A stretch of 64,000 nucleotides of DNA, taken from positions 62,560,638-62,624,637 of the forward strand of contig CM060177.1 in assembly GCA_030549775.1 (NCBI GenBank). Reading direction: 5' to 3'. Origin of the DNA: Tamarix chinensis (Eukaryota; Streptophyta; Magnoliopsida; Caryophyllales; Tamaricaceae). The notes below the pieces were generated by a model, which saw only the letters and a list, made by a program, of their open reading frames with translations, searched no databases and was not told where the DNA came from. Positions 1-11,378 of the stretch are shown piece by piece. Position 1 is the first letter of the stretch, and the number at the start of each line of letters is the position of its first letter. A program made the position numbers and the translations under genes.

Positions 1-894
1 AAGGGGCCAAACCGATCCACCGGCATATAATAGTGGTAGGGTATGTTATCCTAGTGACCGATCCACTAGCTATAATAGTGGCCAAGAGCCAAAAGTGCCC
101 TAGAGACCGATCCACCGGCAAAAATAGTGGGGTTCCCGTACTCGTATGGACATGATAAAGAGCATGATGTGGAAATAAATTTGATAAAGGCTTGATAAAA
201 TAAATAATCTGAATTATATTGGACCTTGGCACTTTCACCTGATCATTCATTTGCCTTTATGTTATTGTGTTAGTGATTATTCCCTATTAATATTCTACAT
301 AGATTATGTGTTGGCCTTAGTGCTCGGTTACCTTACTCAGTACATAGCGTACTGATCACCCGTTTCATGGGTGCTACTCATTCCCACGAGTAGTATGCCC
401 TTCTGACTTTGTGTAGGTGGGTGAGACATCAGTCGAGGCTGAGTGTTGAGCATATTTGGCTCAAAGTTCGTGAGTGTCGTGGTCGTATTTCCTCTTCATG
501 TGATTTTATTTCATATGTTATTTCTTTTATATTGCATTTGTTCTTTTATGATTCATTACCTCGTATTGAGTTTTTAAAATAAATCTTTTATTGATTGTAA
601 GAATATTCCCTTCGAGGAATTTAGATTTCGCACTATGATTTCTATCTTATTATTAATTATAAACTTTTATGCATACTCTAATTCGAATTTATTATCTCTT
701 AAATTCATTTTATGAAATCTTGGTTTAAGTTTTATATTAATCTTTCTAGCCTTAGCACTTGGTACTGAAACGGTCGGAGAGAACCGATTTGGTACTAAGT
801 GTGGCGGTAACATCCCCAGAATTCACGGGTTTTAAATTAAGTATTTTAATTACTTCCACTTTAAAAAAAAAGTAGTGAATTTTGGGGTGTTACA
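1..894 (+). mobile_element. 3' part of a long Tekay-type LTR, truncated by the window edge
   Basis: This is the downstream end of a long chromovirus LTR. It ends in GGGGTGTTACA at 894, the terminus shared by the LTRs ending at 8935 and 14259. In order it holds part of a CCACCGG...AATAGTGG array (about 1-130), the CAGTAC hairpin block (338-393), an acceptor-like GTGTAG/GTGGG (415-417) and the conserved block reading CTTAGCACTTGGTACTGAA through GTGTGGCGGTAAC near 750-810. No coding capacity is visible. It interrupts a minus-strand integrase reading frame at 895, so it inserted into an older chromovirus. The upstream end and its target-site duplication lie outside the window. Confidence 0.85.
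338..416 (+). other. LTR hairpin triplet and acceptor-like site (copy 1)
   Basis: Three inverted repeats abut: CAGTAC/GTACTG (338-343 with 349-354), CACCC/GGGTG (357-361 with 369-373) and CTACTC/GAGTAG (374-379 with 388-393). A YAG/G site follows at 415-416 (GTGTAG/GTGGG). The same layout recurs in the other long LTRs here with sequence changes that mostly keep pairing. Confidence 0.6.
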
Positions 895-1919
895 CTTTCT
901 TAGTATTTTAAATGGACCATCAGCTCTTGTTATTAGTTTATTTTTACGTAAATTAGGAAATCTTTCTTTATGCAAATGTAACCAAACTAAGTCAACAGGA
1001 GAAAACATATAAGAGTTTCTATGCTTATTTTCTTGAGCTTTATACTTGGCATCGGCTTTTTCAATGTTATTCTTGATTTTCTCATGAAGCTGTTGAAAAA
1101 AATGTACTCTATCTTTAGCTTCATAATTTTGCAATTCACCTTTTTTCAAAGGAATCATGTTAATAGGCATGTGAGGATTCACACCATACACCACCTCAAA
1201 CGGACTAGTTTGGGTAGTACTAGGTGGACTATAATTATAAGCAAACTCTGCATGAGCTAACTTAACATCCCATTATTTAGTACTCTTATTAACTAAACCT
1301 CTTAATAATGTACCAAGAGTTCTAGTAGTTACTTCAGTTTGACCGTCATTTTGTGGGTGATGCGAAGTGCTAAATAACAATTTAGTACCAAGAATATGCC
1401 ATAAACTTTTTCAAAATAACTCATAAACATGACATCCTGATCTAAAACTATGCTTTTAGGCACATCATGAATATTAACAACCTCTCTAAAGTACAAGTTA
1501 GCAATATGTGTGGCATCATCGGTTTTATTACATGGAATAAAATGAGCCATTTTAGAAAATCTATCTACTACCACAGGAATATAATCTTTACCACGTTGTG
1601 TTCTTGGTAACCCTAGGATAAAGTCCATACTAACTCCTTCCCATGGTTTATCAGGAGCGGGTAAAGGTGTGTATAAGCCTTCATGAAAGTAACTTTTACT
1701 TTTTGGACACGTAAAACATCTACTTATCATGGCTTGTACAAGTTTAACCATTCTTGGCCAATAGAAATTTTCTTGTAATAATTCCATATTTTTATGTATA
1801 CCAAAATGTCCCACAATGCTACCTTCATGTATTTCCTTGATTAGCAAGTCTCGAACACTATATCTAGAAATATAAAGTTTATTTAGTATAAAAAAATCCA
1901 TCTTGTGTGACATAATTTC
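895..1919 (-). pseudogene. Chromovirus (CRM/Reina-like) integrase fragment
   Basis: This is a broken Ty3/gypsy integrase. Reading leftward from about 1913 it shows the HHCC-like N-terminal part (GHFG...FYWP, then C-F-T-C-P-K), the start of the catalytic core (LYTPLPAPDKPWEGVSMDF, then VVVDRFSKMAHFIP) and, after frame changes near 1340-1420, the stretch SPFEVVYGVNP followed by DLVWLHLHKERFP and ADGPFKILRK. The last two are typical of plant chromovirus integrase C-termini. The 1194-895 reading frame runs into LTR sequence at 894, so an LTR insertion truncated it. At its other end the sequence changes abruptly to copia RNase H near 1920. No gag, RT or LTR of this element is in the window. Clade assignment beyond chromovirus is tentative. 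Confidence 0.85.
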
Positions 1920-2392
1920 CTTAGTATATATATTCGAATTTTTTCAATTTTAATCCCATAATCACTTAGTTAATGTTTCATCAAGATTAATTGTGCACAA
2001 CAAGAACCGATTGCTATATATTTTGCTTCAACTATATAAAGTGATGCACTAGATTTTTTCTTGTTATACTAAATAAATAGGGTTTCTCTAAGAAATTGAC
2101 ATGTACTTGAAGTACTATTTCTATAAGCTTTATATCATGCAAAATTGGCATCAGAATATCCTATTAAGTCCAAAAGAATATCACTAGGGTAAAATAAGCC
2201 TAGGTTATTTATATCAATAAAATACCTAAGGATTCTCTTGACAACAGTGATGTGAGATTCCTTAGGATTATAATGAAACCTATCACATAGGAATACACTA
2301 AATATGATATCAGGTTTATATGTCGTAAGATAGAGAAGTGATTTGATCATACCTTGATATCGCTTTTGATCAACGAGCTTACCTTTATCATC
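1920..2392 (-). pseudogene. Copia RT end and RNase H (distal segment)
   Basis: Leftward from the duplicated target ACATG at 2393-2397 the frame reads MDDKGKLVDQ, then a stretch matching the copia RT tail (YQGMIKSLLYLTTYKPDI), HITVVKRILRYF and LIGYSDANFA. After a frame change it continues with STCQFL and VEAKYIAIGSCCAQ, the RNase H region equivalent to TAEAEY. The usual catalytic TAEAEY is degraded to IVEAKY. It continues the segment at 9246-9368 and breaks at about 1920 where chromovirus sequence starts. Confidence 0.85.
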
Positions 2393-2865
2393 CATGTAGA
2401 AAGCCCATATGGATACTTTATGAAGGTGAATAGAGTATTTTATAACAATAATGCCATATTAAAATTTTATGAGAAATAAGTAGAAGGATGACAAATAATA
2501 AACATACAATTTATAGTGGTTCAAGAAAGTCTACAAAGTTTCTCTATATGCAATACCAAAAGGTTTTGCCGTTTGGATTTGAATATCTCTTTATTTATAG
2601 TGGGTGTTTGATGATGATCACTCCTCTCTTAGTTTATGAGCCTACAATCTCAATGACCCTCTAGAATATTATTTACACATTGCCTAGATATCCTCTCTAT
2701 GTTTATGTGACTACAATTTTAATGACCTTTCTTAGGAATGCTAAAAAAAACACACTACTCTTCACTTGTGTTTAAGATGATGAGTTTGAATGAATACAAT
2801 AAAAATCTTCACTAGATAGTATATGAAAGTGAGTAATCACCAATGAAGATTTTTATCTAGCTATG

Positions 2866-3241
2866 AAAAATAATAGTTATAATTGTATAAGCACTCTAGC
2901 TAAATATTAAGAACAAGTTATTCACTAGAGTAGGTTGATTTGGATTTGAATGTGTAAAATCAAAACTCTCTTTAATTCTTTTTAAGATGCGAAAATGATA
3001 ATTTTAGATGAGTTGTGCTATATTAATAGTCTAAAAACTATTATCTATCTATTAAAAATAATATTTATAACTGTATAAGCACTCTAGCTACATGTTAAGA
3101 ACAAATTATACACTAGAGAAGGTTGATTTCGATTTGAATGTGTAAAATCAAAACTCTCTTTAATTCTTTTTAAGATGCGAAAATGATAATTTTAGATGAG
3201 TTGTACTATATTAATAGTCTAAAAACTACTATTTACAAAAA
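2866..3241. repeat. 188-bp tandem duplication in the copia solo LTR
   Basis: Two head-to-tail copies (2866-3053 and 3054-3241) each carry GTATAAGCACTCTAGCTA and TAAGATGCGAAAATGATA in the same order, with a period of 188 bp and few differences. Confidence 0.9.
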
Positions 3242-4559
3242 TATGATAAAAATTAGCACTAGTCGTTGGGTGTAAAATTACTCCAACAATCAAATTCCAA
3301 TAAGCAAAACATCTCAGAAATGCCTAGACCAGTCCAATAGTATTCAAACCAACCGATTGGTTTTATTGATGGGGTCAGTTTTCAGCACAACATACCTTTA
3401 CAAAAGAGACCATAACTTGAGCTAAAGAGCTCAAACATTTATGCAATTTTTTCCTTATAAATTAGACATCTTAAGTAGCCCAAATAAATATTATTCATCC
3501 AAAAATAATGTCTATAGAATTTATGGTGAATTTTGCAAGTCAGATTGCATGGAAAACTATTTAAAATAAAATTAATTTAAGATAACATTTTGCACAAATA
3601 CTTGGAAATATTTTGGATGCATGGAATCACTTTAATATCTTTCAAAATAAATTTTGAAAAGGATTATAAATATAAAATCATTGAAATATCTAAGTTCTTA
3701 ATACGTAAATCATATTTACATAATACCTAAGACTGTAACATTGTAATCCCCCGAATTTTAAAAACCCTATATTTTAATAAATAAATTTTATTTTGGATAA
3801 ATTAGCTTTTAAATTTTTTTTAATTTAATTGTTTTATGGATTTTTGAATGTATGAAATTTAGTATAAACATTTTAATAAATTAAAATAAATATTTTGTTA
3901 TTTTATCATACTCTTATTATTTAAATAATTTTCCAAATTATTATTTTATTAAAATTATCCCTTTTAAATCCTTGTATTTTAATTAAATTGTTAAATAAAT
4001 TTATTACCCAAAAATATTTTACCTTACTATTTATAAATTAAATTATTTTAATTAAAACAATTTTTTTCCTTTCCCTTTTTTTCCTTTTTCCTTCTTCTCC
4101 CTTTTCTTTCTTTTTCTTTCTCCTTCCTTGGGCCGCCGGCCTGCCCTCTCCCTCTCCTGTGCGCTGGGCCGCAGGCCCGTTTCCCTTCCTTCCTGCGCGT
4201 CGCCCGACCGCCCCTCCTCCTTTCTTTTCTTTCTTCTTCGACCGGGCCGGCTCTTTCTTTTCTTCGGCCGGTCCATCTCGTGCACACAGCCCCCCGACAC
4301 TCCCTCCTTCTTCCTTTCGTCTTCGTTCTCCATTACCGGCGAGATTTTCGCCACCATCTCGCCTGCTGCTCCCCTCCCCTGTCTCCCTCCCTCTCCTTCT
4401 CGTCGTTTTCCGGCCATACCGGTCCCACCACCCTTGTCTCCCTCTCTTCTCCCTCTCCCTGCCGCCCCTCTTTTTCTCCCTCTCCCTGCAACCCCCATTC
4501 CCCTACCACCCTGCCGACACCCCTCGAGCCACCCTATCCCTCCCCTTCTCTTCCTCTTC

Positions 4560-4567
4560 TATTTAAT
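4560..4567 (+). promoter_or_regulatory. TATA-like box of the LTR promoter
   Basis: TATTTAAT followed by a C-rich tract lies 818 bp from the LTR start. The equivalent place in the LTR at 9374 has TATAAATACC, so this is a diverged TATA box. Confidence 0.4.
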
Positions 4568-5879
4568 CCTCCTTCCCAGCCCTTTCTGCATTTTTTTCGA
4601 GCCTCCCCCATGCTCCCGAGCCTCTCCTTTCTCCCTTTCTTCTCCTCCCTTCTATCCCCCTGTTTCTGTTTCGCCGCCCCTCTCCGCCGCTCCCGCCGCC
4701 TCAAACACCACTTGCACCACCTCCTGCCACCCTCTGCCTCACCCTCGAACCATCACAGTTCCCATTGAGCCACCCCACAGCCCCATCCTTCCTCCTCTCT
4801 TCTTTTCTCTCCCGTTCACCCCCTTCTCGGCAACCGCCCTACAACGCCTCGTCCCGCCGCCTTCCCGCCGCTTCCGCCGCCACTTGAGCCACCCTATTGC
4901 TCTCTGCAACCCCCTCTACCATCCCCAGTCCTCCTTTGGTCGAAACCATCACCCGAATGCCTTCTTTTTCTCTCCCCATTTTTCTTCCTCGCCAGTTTTT
5001 CACCTCGACCCCCACTTCGGCCGCCGCCTACGCAGCCTTGTTGCCGCCGCCTCCGCCGCCCTTAGCCACCTTCAACCCATCCCCGACAACCACCTACACC
5101 CCCTCTCCACCTCTGGTCCATTTCCTTGCTCTAAATCCTCCCCGAAACCCCTCCTTTTCTAGCCCCAAACAACCAACCCAAGAGTACCCATTTTCCCTTC
5201 TTCCACCACCTTCAAGCCCCTCCTTTTTATTCTTCTCTGCATGCAGCTCATGCTGCATGGGCAGGATGAGCTGCTGCCCTCTTTGGTTTGCTTACTTAAT
5301 ATTTTAAGGTATAAAAATATTTTAGTTTAATTATTTGAGTAATTAAGTGTTATAAGCCTTATGATTTGGTTTTATTTTTTCTAACATAATGAGTCTTGAA
5401 TTATTTTAGGTATTGGTTTTGATAAATCAAATCTTGAACCTTAAACCGGGATACCGGTATGCTTTGTTTTTCGTGGAATCGAGGTAACCGTTAAATCCCG
5501 CTTAAATATATAGATTAACGTATGTTAGCACATTAGGCATTTTTTATGTGTATTATGTTTAATATATGTTGTCTAGTATATTATATATGTTTTCTTGAGT
5601 TGGTTGATGAAAAGGAAGTATGATAGATTATGTGCCATGTTTGGAGATATTGTTTAAGGTAGAAGTTAGTTATTAATGAAAATGTTAAGTATTATCCACG
5701 TTTTATTATGGTATTGTGATCTTTATTGCATGATTAGTATTTTGTGAGCCTTCGTGAATTTTGTTAATGTATCTTGTACACGATTATGGCCTAGAATATA
5801 TATGGGTGTTAATAATGCTACATTAATTATAAGATTTGAATATGAGAGATTTAAGTTAATATTTTATGTAGGAATAATA

Positions 5880-6950
5880 ATAATTTAATACAAGGGGAGT
5901 GATAAGGGGTAAGATGGTAAATTTGTAAGTGGGAGGATAAATTGGTAATCTTGTAACAAAAGGGGAAATTTGGTAATTTATAATAAAAGGGCAATTTTGA
6001 AACTTTATAATAAAAAGGGGCGAGTCGGTAATTTTGTAAGTGAAAGGATAAATTGGTAATTTTGAAATAGAAGGGTAATTTGGTAATTTCACAATTAAAG
6101 GGGCAAAATAGTAATTTTGTGAATAAAGGGTAAAATAGTAATTTGTGATTAAATTGTAATTTTGTAAGAAGAGGGCAAAATGGTAATTTATAATAAAAGG
6201 TTAAAGTTGTAATTTTGTAATAAAAGGGTAAAATGGACATTTTATCATAAAAGGGCAATTTGGTAAAATTGTAATGAAAGGGGTAATTTGGTAAATTGTA
6301 ATAACAAGGATAATTGGTAATTTTGTAATAAAAGGGTAAGATTGTAATTTTATAATTAGAGGGTAAAATAGTAATTTTGGGATAACGGGCAGAATGGTAA
6401 TTTGAGAATTAAAAGAGGTAAGATAGTAATTTCATAATTAAGGATAAATGGAAGTTTTAATAAGTAAAAGGGCGATATGGTAATTTTTGGAAGTTAAGCG
6501 GGTAAAATGGTAAGTTTGAAGGTGAAGGGGTAAAATGATAATTTGCAAAATCAAAGGGGTAAAGGTGGAAATGGGAAAGGAGTAAATTGGTAATTATAAT
6601 AATTGAGAAGGATAAAAATGATAATTTAAATAACAAAAGGGTAATTTGATGATTTAATAATGGAGAAGGGTAAAATCGTAAATATGATAAATGTGAGGGG
6701 TAAGCTGGTAATTTGACCGACTAGAGGGTATTTTGGTAATTTTAATAAAGGAGAAGGGTAGTTTAGTAATTATGATCATATAAAAGGGTAATTTGGTAAT
6801 TTAACCAAGTAGAGGGGTAATTTGGTAATTAGGATAATGAACGGGGGTAATTTGGTAATTTGACCAACTAATGGGTGACTTGTTGATTATAATAAAGGAA
6901 ATGGGTAAACTGATAATCTAACCAACTAAATGGGAAATATATTTAAGTGT
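5880..6950 (+). repeat. Degenerate tandem array of GGTAATTTGGTAATTT units
   Basis: Roughly 30 imperfect units of about 30-40 bp, each with a purine-rich GGGGTAA, TTGGTAATTT and a TAATAAA-like spacer. Open frames read from it on the minus strand (FYYK/PFYY repeats) are by-products. It occupies the place where other copies of this LTR carry a (TAA)n tract and telobox-rich repeats. Confidence 0.9.
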
Positions 6951-7849
6951 AACGATTATAAAGGGTGTTTAGTGGCCTAATTTATGTGAAAGATAACTCG
7001 GTAACCTAAACCGAGTAAGGGTGTAGCTAAAGTCGAATGTGTGCTATATGTCCTACATGCCTTGGATGCCTTGTATAATTTTTATGTCGAGATCTATATG
7101 TTACCATTTTAATTATTTCACGTGTGGTATGGCTTGGAACCAAGGTGTGTTCATGTGCCCTTTTGGTATGTGCTGATATGGATATGCTATATGTTATGAT
7201 GTGATGTGATGTGGCCCTTAGGGACATGCATGCTAGGATAATTAATGTGGTAATCGGGTATGGAGGCATGAAAAAGAGTAATGAGAGAGAAAGATAACCA
7301 AAGGGAAGCAAGTTGGCTAATGTAGGTACGGAAGAACTAGGGTTTGCATGGGATGGTTAGAGTCCGCATGGGGGCAGACTTTTCGTATGGAAAGTTACCT
7401 CGGGATGTGAGGAAGGTAACAGAAGTGTCGTTTGGGTGTTTGGGAGCTTTGGGCGAAAATAGTACATGGGATGGTATAAGGGAGCGTAGGAGACCAAACT
7501 AGGGTTTAGGAAGGAACCCTAATGTGAGAAGGTGGAAAAAGAAAAAGAAAATAATAAAAGTAAAAGAGGATGAGTGGGGTAGGAAGTGAGGATTGGATCT
7601 AAGGCTCATGACGTGTAGGGTGTCGAAATAGTCGGGATGTGTACGACAGAGAAGGAGCGGCCACATAGGCCAGAGTTAGGGTTTTGGAGAAAACCGAGTT
7701 AGGAGGTGCAAAAGTCTCAAGATATGGGACGTGCCCTCCTGGGAGGATAAGGGTGGATATAGTTAGCCATGCATGTCAAGGGTGGAACACTTCCGAATAA
7801 GATACGTTTAAGACACTAATCACTTAAAGAGGAAGATGCTGAGCCGGGG

Positions 7850-8205
7850 CCCAGACCGGTCCACCAGCGAATAATAGGGGCCAGGAGCCGGGGTGCCCTG
7901 GAGACCGTGCCACCGACGAACAATAGTGGTCAGGAGCGTTTTGCCCTGTATATTTCCTGTCCACCGGCTATAATAGTGGGGGTTACCGTGCTCAGCAAAC
8001 CAAACGTAAAATCGATAAGATATGGGAAAAATACTAATCACTTATAGTGGAAGACCTTGTGAGTCGGGGCCAGACCGGTCCACCGGCGAATAATAGTGGC
8101 CAGGAGCGTTCTGCCCTGGAGACCGACCCACCGGCGAATAATAGTGGCCAGGAGCGTTTTGCCCTGTATATATTTCCGGTCCACCGGCTATAATAGTGGG
8201 GTTCC
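7850..8205 (+). repeat. CCACCGG...TAATAGTGG array, two blocks of three units
   Basis: Six units of a CCACCGGCTATAATAGTGG-like core sit at about 7853, 7904, 7960, 8072, 8123 and 8175. They form two higher-order blocks about 220 bp apart, each preceded by GGAAGA...TGAGCCGGGGCC or a variant. Confidence 0.9.
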
Positions 8206-8500
8206 CGCACTCACATGACATTTAAAATTCGAGATGATTGATTAATGATGGATTAATGGCCTTAAGGCCCTAAAGTATCGATTATTCATTATGGCCTATT
8301 GATATTCGGTTAACTTGCTAAGTATGTGAATGGACAAAGATGAATGTCATGTATACACCATTAATATTTGATTGACATGTTGAATACGTGAATGTATGGA
8401 TCTGATTGTTATAGTTACATATGTCGTTATGTACGGTTATCCTAGTATATCATGTGTGACATTGCGTGCCTGCCTTTAAGCGCGTTTTTAAAGGGTTACT

Positions 8501-8569
8501 CAGTACCGTAGTACTGAAGGGTTCCCTTCGTGGGGCCCCTGCCTATTCAATGGGCAGTGCCCCTTGCAG
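8501..8569 (+). other. LTR hairpin triplet and acceptor-like site (diverged copy)
   Basis: CAGTAC/GTACTG (8501-8506 with 8511-8516), a short CCC/GGG pair around TTCGT (8524-8534) and CTGCCTA/TGGGCAG (8539-8545 with 8551-8557). The primary sequence differs from the other copies but the pairing arms are kept. CTTGCAG/GTC follows, with AG at 8568-8569. Confidence 0.55.
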
Positions 8570-9245
8570 GTCATGTTCGATGTTTTCAAGTGGGCCTCGG
8601 GAATGAGCGTAAGGAACTGTTCGGACTTGTTAAGTTTTTAATTTGCCTCTTTAAAATTTATAAATTCAATATATTGTCATTTGTAACCACCACTGGTGGA
8701 TTTTACTCTGATAAATTATTTACCGCGCCACTCTGATTATTTTATGCTTAAGTTCTCGTAGAATTGGATTTCACTCCTTTAGCCTTAGCACTTGGTACTG
8801 GAATGGTATGAGTGAACCGGTCTGGTACTAAGTGTGGCGGTAATACTCCCAAAGTTCACGGTTTATTAATTTGCTTCCGCTAATTTTCTTTCAATTAAAT
8901 GAAATTTTTCAGTAGTGAATTTTGGGGGTGTTACAAACATACTCTTTGAAGCTTGAATATTGGTATTGTAAGCACACTTGATTATCCCTTCATGGTTTCT
9001 ATATTACACATATGAAATTGAAGTATGTGAAGCTAGAGTTTTATTTTGTCCTCCTTTTTTATCTTTAGCTTGTACTTGGGATATGATTTATAAAATTGAT
9101 CTCCTTATCACTTGTTGACTTCGTTAAGTGTTGAATACTTCACTTTTTACTATAATAAACATGCACACTTAGCAAGAAAATTCTAATTCATTAAGTTTGT
9201 TATCATCAAAATAAAGGTTGATTAACCTATAAGGCCAACACATGT

Positions 9246-9368
9246 TAAGCTTTGTGGTAGTGCTCGTAGGTGTATTATAAATTTTGCTCTCATTCATTCC
9301 AAACTTCTTGAGTAGTTCTTTTACGTACTTTTCTTAGTTGAAAAGTATTACTTGATTTGGAATATGAG
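9246..9368 (-). pseudogene. Copia RT segment between two nested LTRs
   Basis: Leftward it reads a degraded QLRKYVKELLKKFGMNES then PTSTTTKLNM, matching the copia RT stretch YxKDLLKKFGM...TPM. It joins the 14265-15225 segment across the GATAT-flanked LTR and joins 1920-2392 across the ACATG-flanked LTR. Confidence 0.85.
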
Positions 9369-10419
9369 GATATTGAAATGCCCCAAAAATTTCTAATTTT
9401 AAAAATTATATTTAAATGTGGTTTTATTACAAAAATTAATTTAAAAAATATTTTTTGTTAAAATAAAAGATATTTAATTAGGGAAAATTAAGAATAAATC
9501 TATAAGTATTTTAATTAGGAGAAATTTGGGTATTTTAGCTAATTAAGGATTTTATTTTGAAAATTAATTAAATAAATTATTTTATTTAAAATAAGAGGGA
9601 GAAAATAGTTTTAAAATAATATGAATTTTATAAATAATTTAATTAAAGAAAATTAGAGTGATTTGCTAATTAAAATGAAATTTATGGAAAATCTTTTTAA
9701 AATCCTAATTTAGCCTATAAACGGATTTAAATATTATTTTATTTAAATATTATTATTTTTAAATATTCTATATATTCAGATTAATTTAATTGGCCCAAAC
9801 CTAATTATTTTTCTCTTTTCCATTTTTCATTTTTCCTTTTTCTTTCTTCTTTTTTTCTTTTTCTTTTTACTCCTCGCCGAACTAGGCCAACCTAGTGGCC
9901 CAGTTCCTCTTTTTCTTTCTTTCTTTTCCTTCGGCCCAGCCCAACCGCACGACGGCCTCCTTCCTTACCTCCTCTACCGCGCTGCGTTTTAGTGTTTGTC
10001 CCCTCTAAGTGCGTCACTTCATTTAATTCACCCCCTCACCTCATGCCTGGCCCGGTTCGCCACCTCTCTTTTTCTTTTCTTCCTTCCCGAACCGCCCGGT
10101 CCCCCATCTTTCTTCTTCTTCCTCCTTCCTCCCTTCCCCCATCGACGTCGAGCACCATTTCCACCGACCCTGTGCCCTAGTTTTTTGCTGCCGATTATGG
10201 TCGTTTTGACCGGCGATTTTCCTTCCAATATCTCCCCCCTGATTCGGCGACCACACAGACCCAATCATCTCCCCTTTTCTTGCTCATTTTCCTCCCTTTT
10301 TCCCTGCGTAGCCCTACCCCAAATTGAGTCCCACCGGCCAACCTTGTCGCCAACGAAACCATAACCCTACTTGCCTAATCCCACGCCGACCCATAGAACC
10401 CTAGCCTCCCTTATAACCC

Positions 10420-10429
10420 TATAAATACC
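10420..10429 (+). promoter_or_regulatory. TATA box of the LTR promoter
   Basis: TATAAATACC lies 1,046 bp into the LTR and is followed by a C-rich leader. The same word is at 60990 in the homologous LTR, and a minus-strand ATATATACCC is at 56903-56910. Confidence 0.65.
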
Positions 10430-11106
10430 CCCCATAATGGCCCTGTACCGAGCTCTTGATCCCCAACCCAAGAATGCCCGACCTTGCCACCGCCGCCACT
10501 TAAGATGCCTCATCTGCCATCTCTGGCCAACTTCGCCACCATCTATGGCCACCAAACTCTTCCTTGCACCTCCCTCTAGCTAACCAAACCATCCATCACC
10601 ATTGATTCTTCCTCACAAGTCTCCCCGACTGTGCGAACTTCCCTTCCCGATCAACCCTTTCTTCCACCTCTGCGCCCTTCGAACCACCCTTAGCCACCCC
10701 TTCTGTCATTTCCGCCACTCCTTTCACCTCCCAAATTATTTTGAAGACCCTGCTCGACCTTCCCCTACCTTTATTTTCCTCTTCCTCCCTCTCCTCCTCT
10801 CTCTTTCTTCTTCTCTCCCATTCAGCCACCACCCACCACCGTCGTGCGCCGCCACCTTTGGTTGTGCCACCACCTCTATTCTGTTCCCCTCCTTTTGGGA
10901 AACCCTAAACACCCCAACTCCCACCTTAATTCTCCTTAGCCTTTTCCCAACATGCAACTTTCCCCTCTTTCTTCCCTCTTTCCGGCCACCGCTGCCTCCT
11001 CCGTGCACCACCGCCGGTGCCTCCTATCCCCGCCAGCCTAAGATTGAACCCTAGACCCTCTCGGCCATTTTCCCTATTTTTATAACCCTTAAATTATTTT
11101 ATTTCA

Positions 11107-11322
11107 ATTATTTGCATATAAATACTATTATTATTATTAGTATTATTATTTATATTTTTGATATGTATTATTATCATTGTTAGTATTAATGTTTTGATCT
11201 TTATTTCTATTGAGGGTTGAAGCCCTAATGTATATTAATTCGATTTTATTATTATTCTTCTTATTATTTCTATTATTAATATTAATATATTATTATTATT
11301 ATTATTATTATTACTATTTCAA

Positions 11323-11378
<56 letters not shown>

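Larger units (their letters stand above)
3742..8935 (+). mobile_element. Tekay-type solo LTR, 5.2 kb, TSD AACAT
   Basis: It starts TGTAATCCCCCGAATTTT and ends TTTTGGGGGTGTTACA, with AACAT at 3737-3741 and 8936-8940. Only one promoter and one hairpin block are present and there is no coding or PBS sequence, so it is a solo LTR. Contents in order: an AT-rich start, a TATA-like TATTTAAT at 4560, a CT-rich leader (4070-5290), a GGTAATTTGGTAATTT array (5880-6950), CCACCGG arrays (7850-8205), the hairpin block (8501-8557), an acceptor-like CTTGCAG/GTC (8569) and the CTTAGCACTTGGTACTG block near 8780. Long proline/serine-rich open frames in the CT-rich part are composition artefacts. Tekay is assigned because the homologous LTR starting at 57731 directly abuts a Tekay-like integrase and chromodomain. 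Confidence 0.9.
2398..9240 (-). mobile_element. Solo LTR of a SIRE-like copia element, interrupted by a Tekay solo LTR
   Basis: The flanks are identical 5-mers, CATGT at 2393-2397 and 9241-9245 (ACATG on the minus strand), and the RT frame closes exactly across the site (KLNM then DDKGK). On the minus strand the LTR starts TGTTGGCCTT at 9240; its other end is degraded (CTTTCT instead of CA). Without the nested LTR and its duplicated target (3742-8940) it is about 1.64 kb. It resembles the host's own 5' LTR near 22790-23050 (shared GTGGTTCAAGA, ACCAAAAGGTT and TGATGATCACTC), so a relative of the host element inserted into it and later recombined to a solo LTR. Confidence 0.85.

Noticed and set aside
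4128..5162. 344-codon proline/serine-rich open frame on the plus strand
   Set aside because: It lies in the CT-rich leader of an LTR; overlapping frames on both strands are also open, and sister LTRs do not conserve the frame. It is a composition artefact.
5851..6258. Minus-strand open frame with repeated FYYK-like units, considered as a repeat protein
   Set aside because: It arises from the GGTAATTT tandem array inside a solo LTR; no start context, no independent support.
10736..11054. Open frames on both strands in the second LTR leader
   Set aside because: Same explanation: low-complexity C-rich DNA without conserved frame or codon bias.
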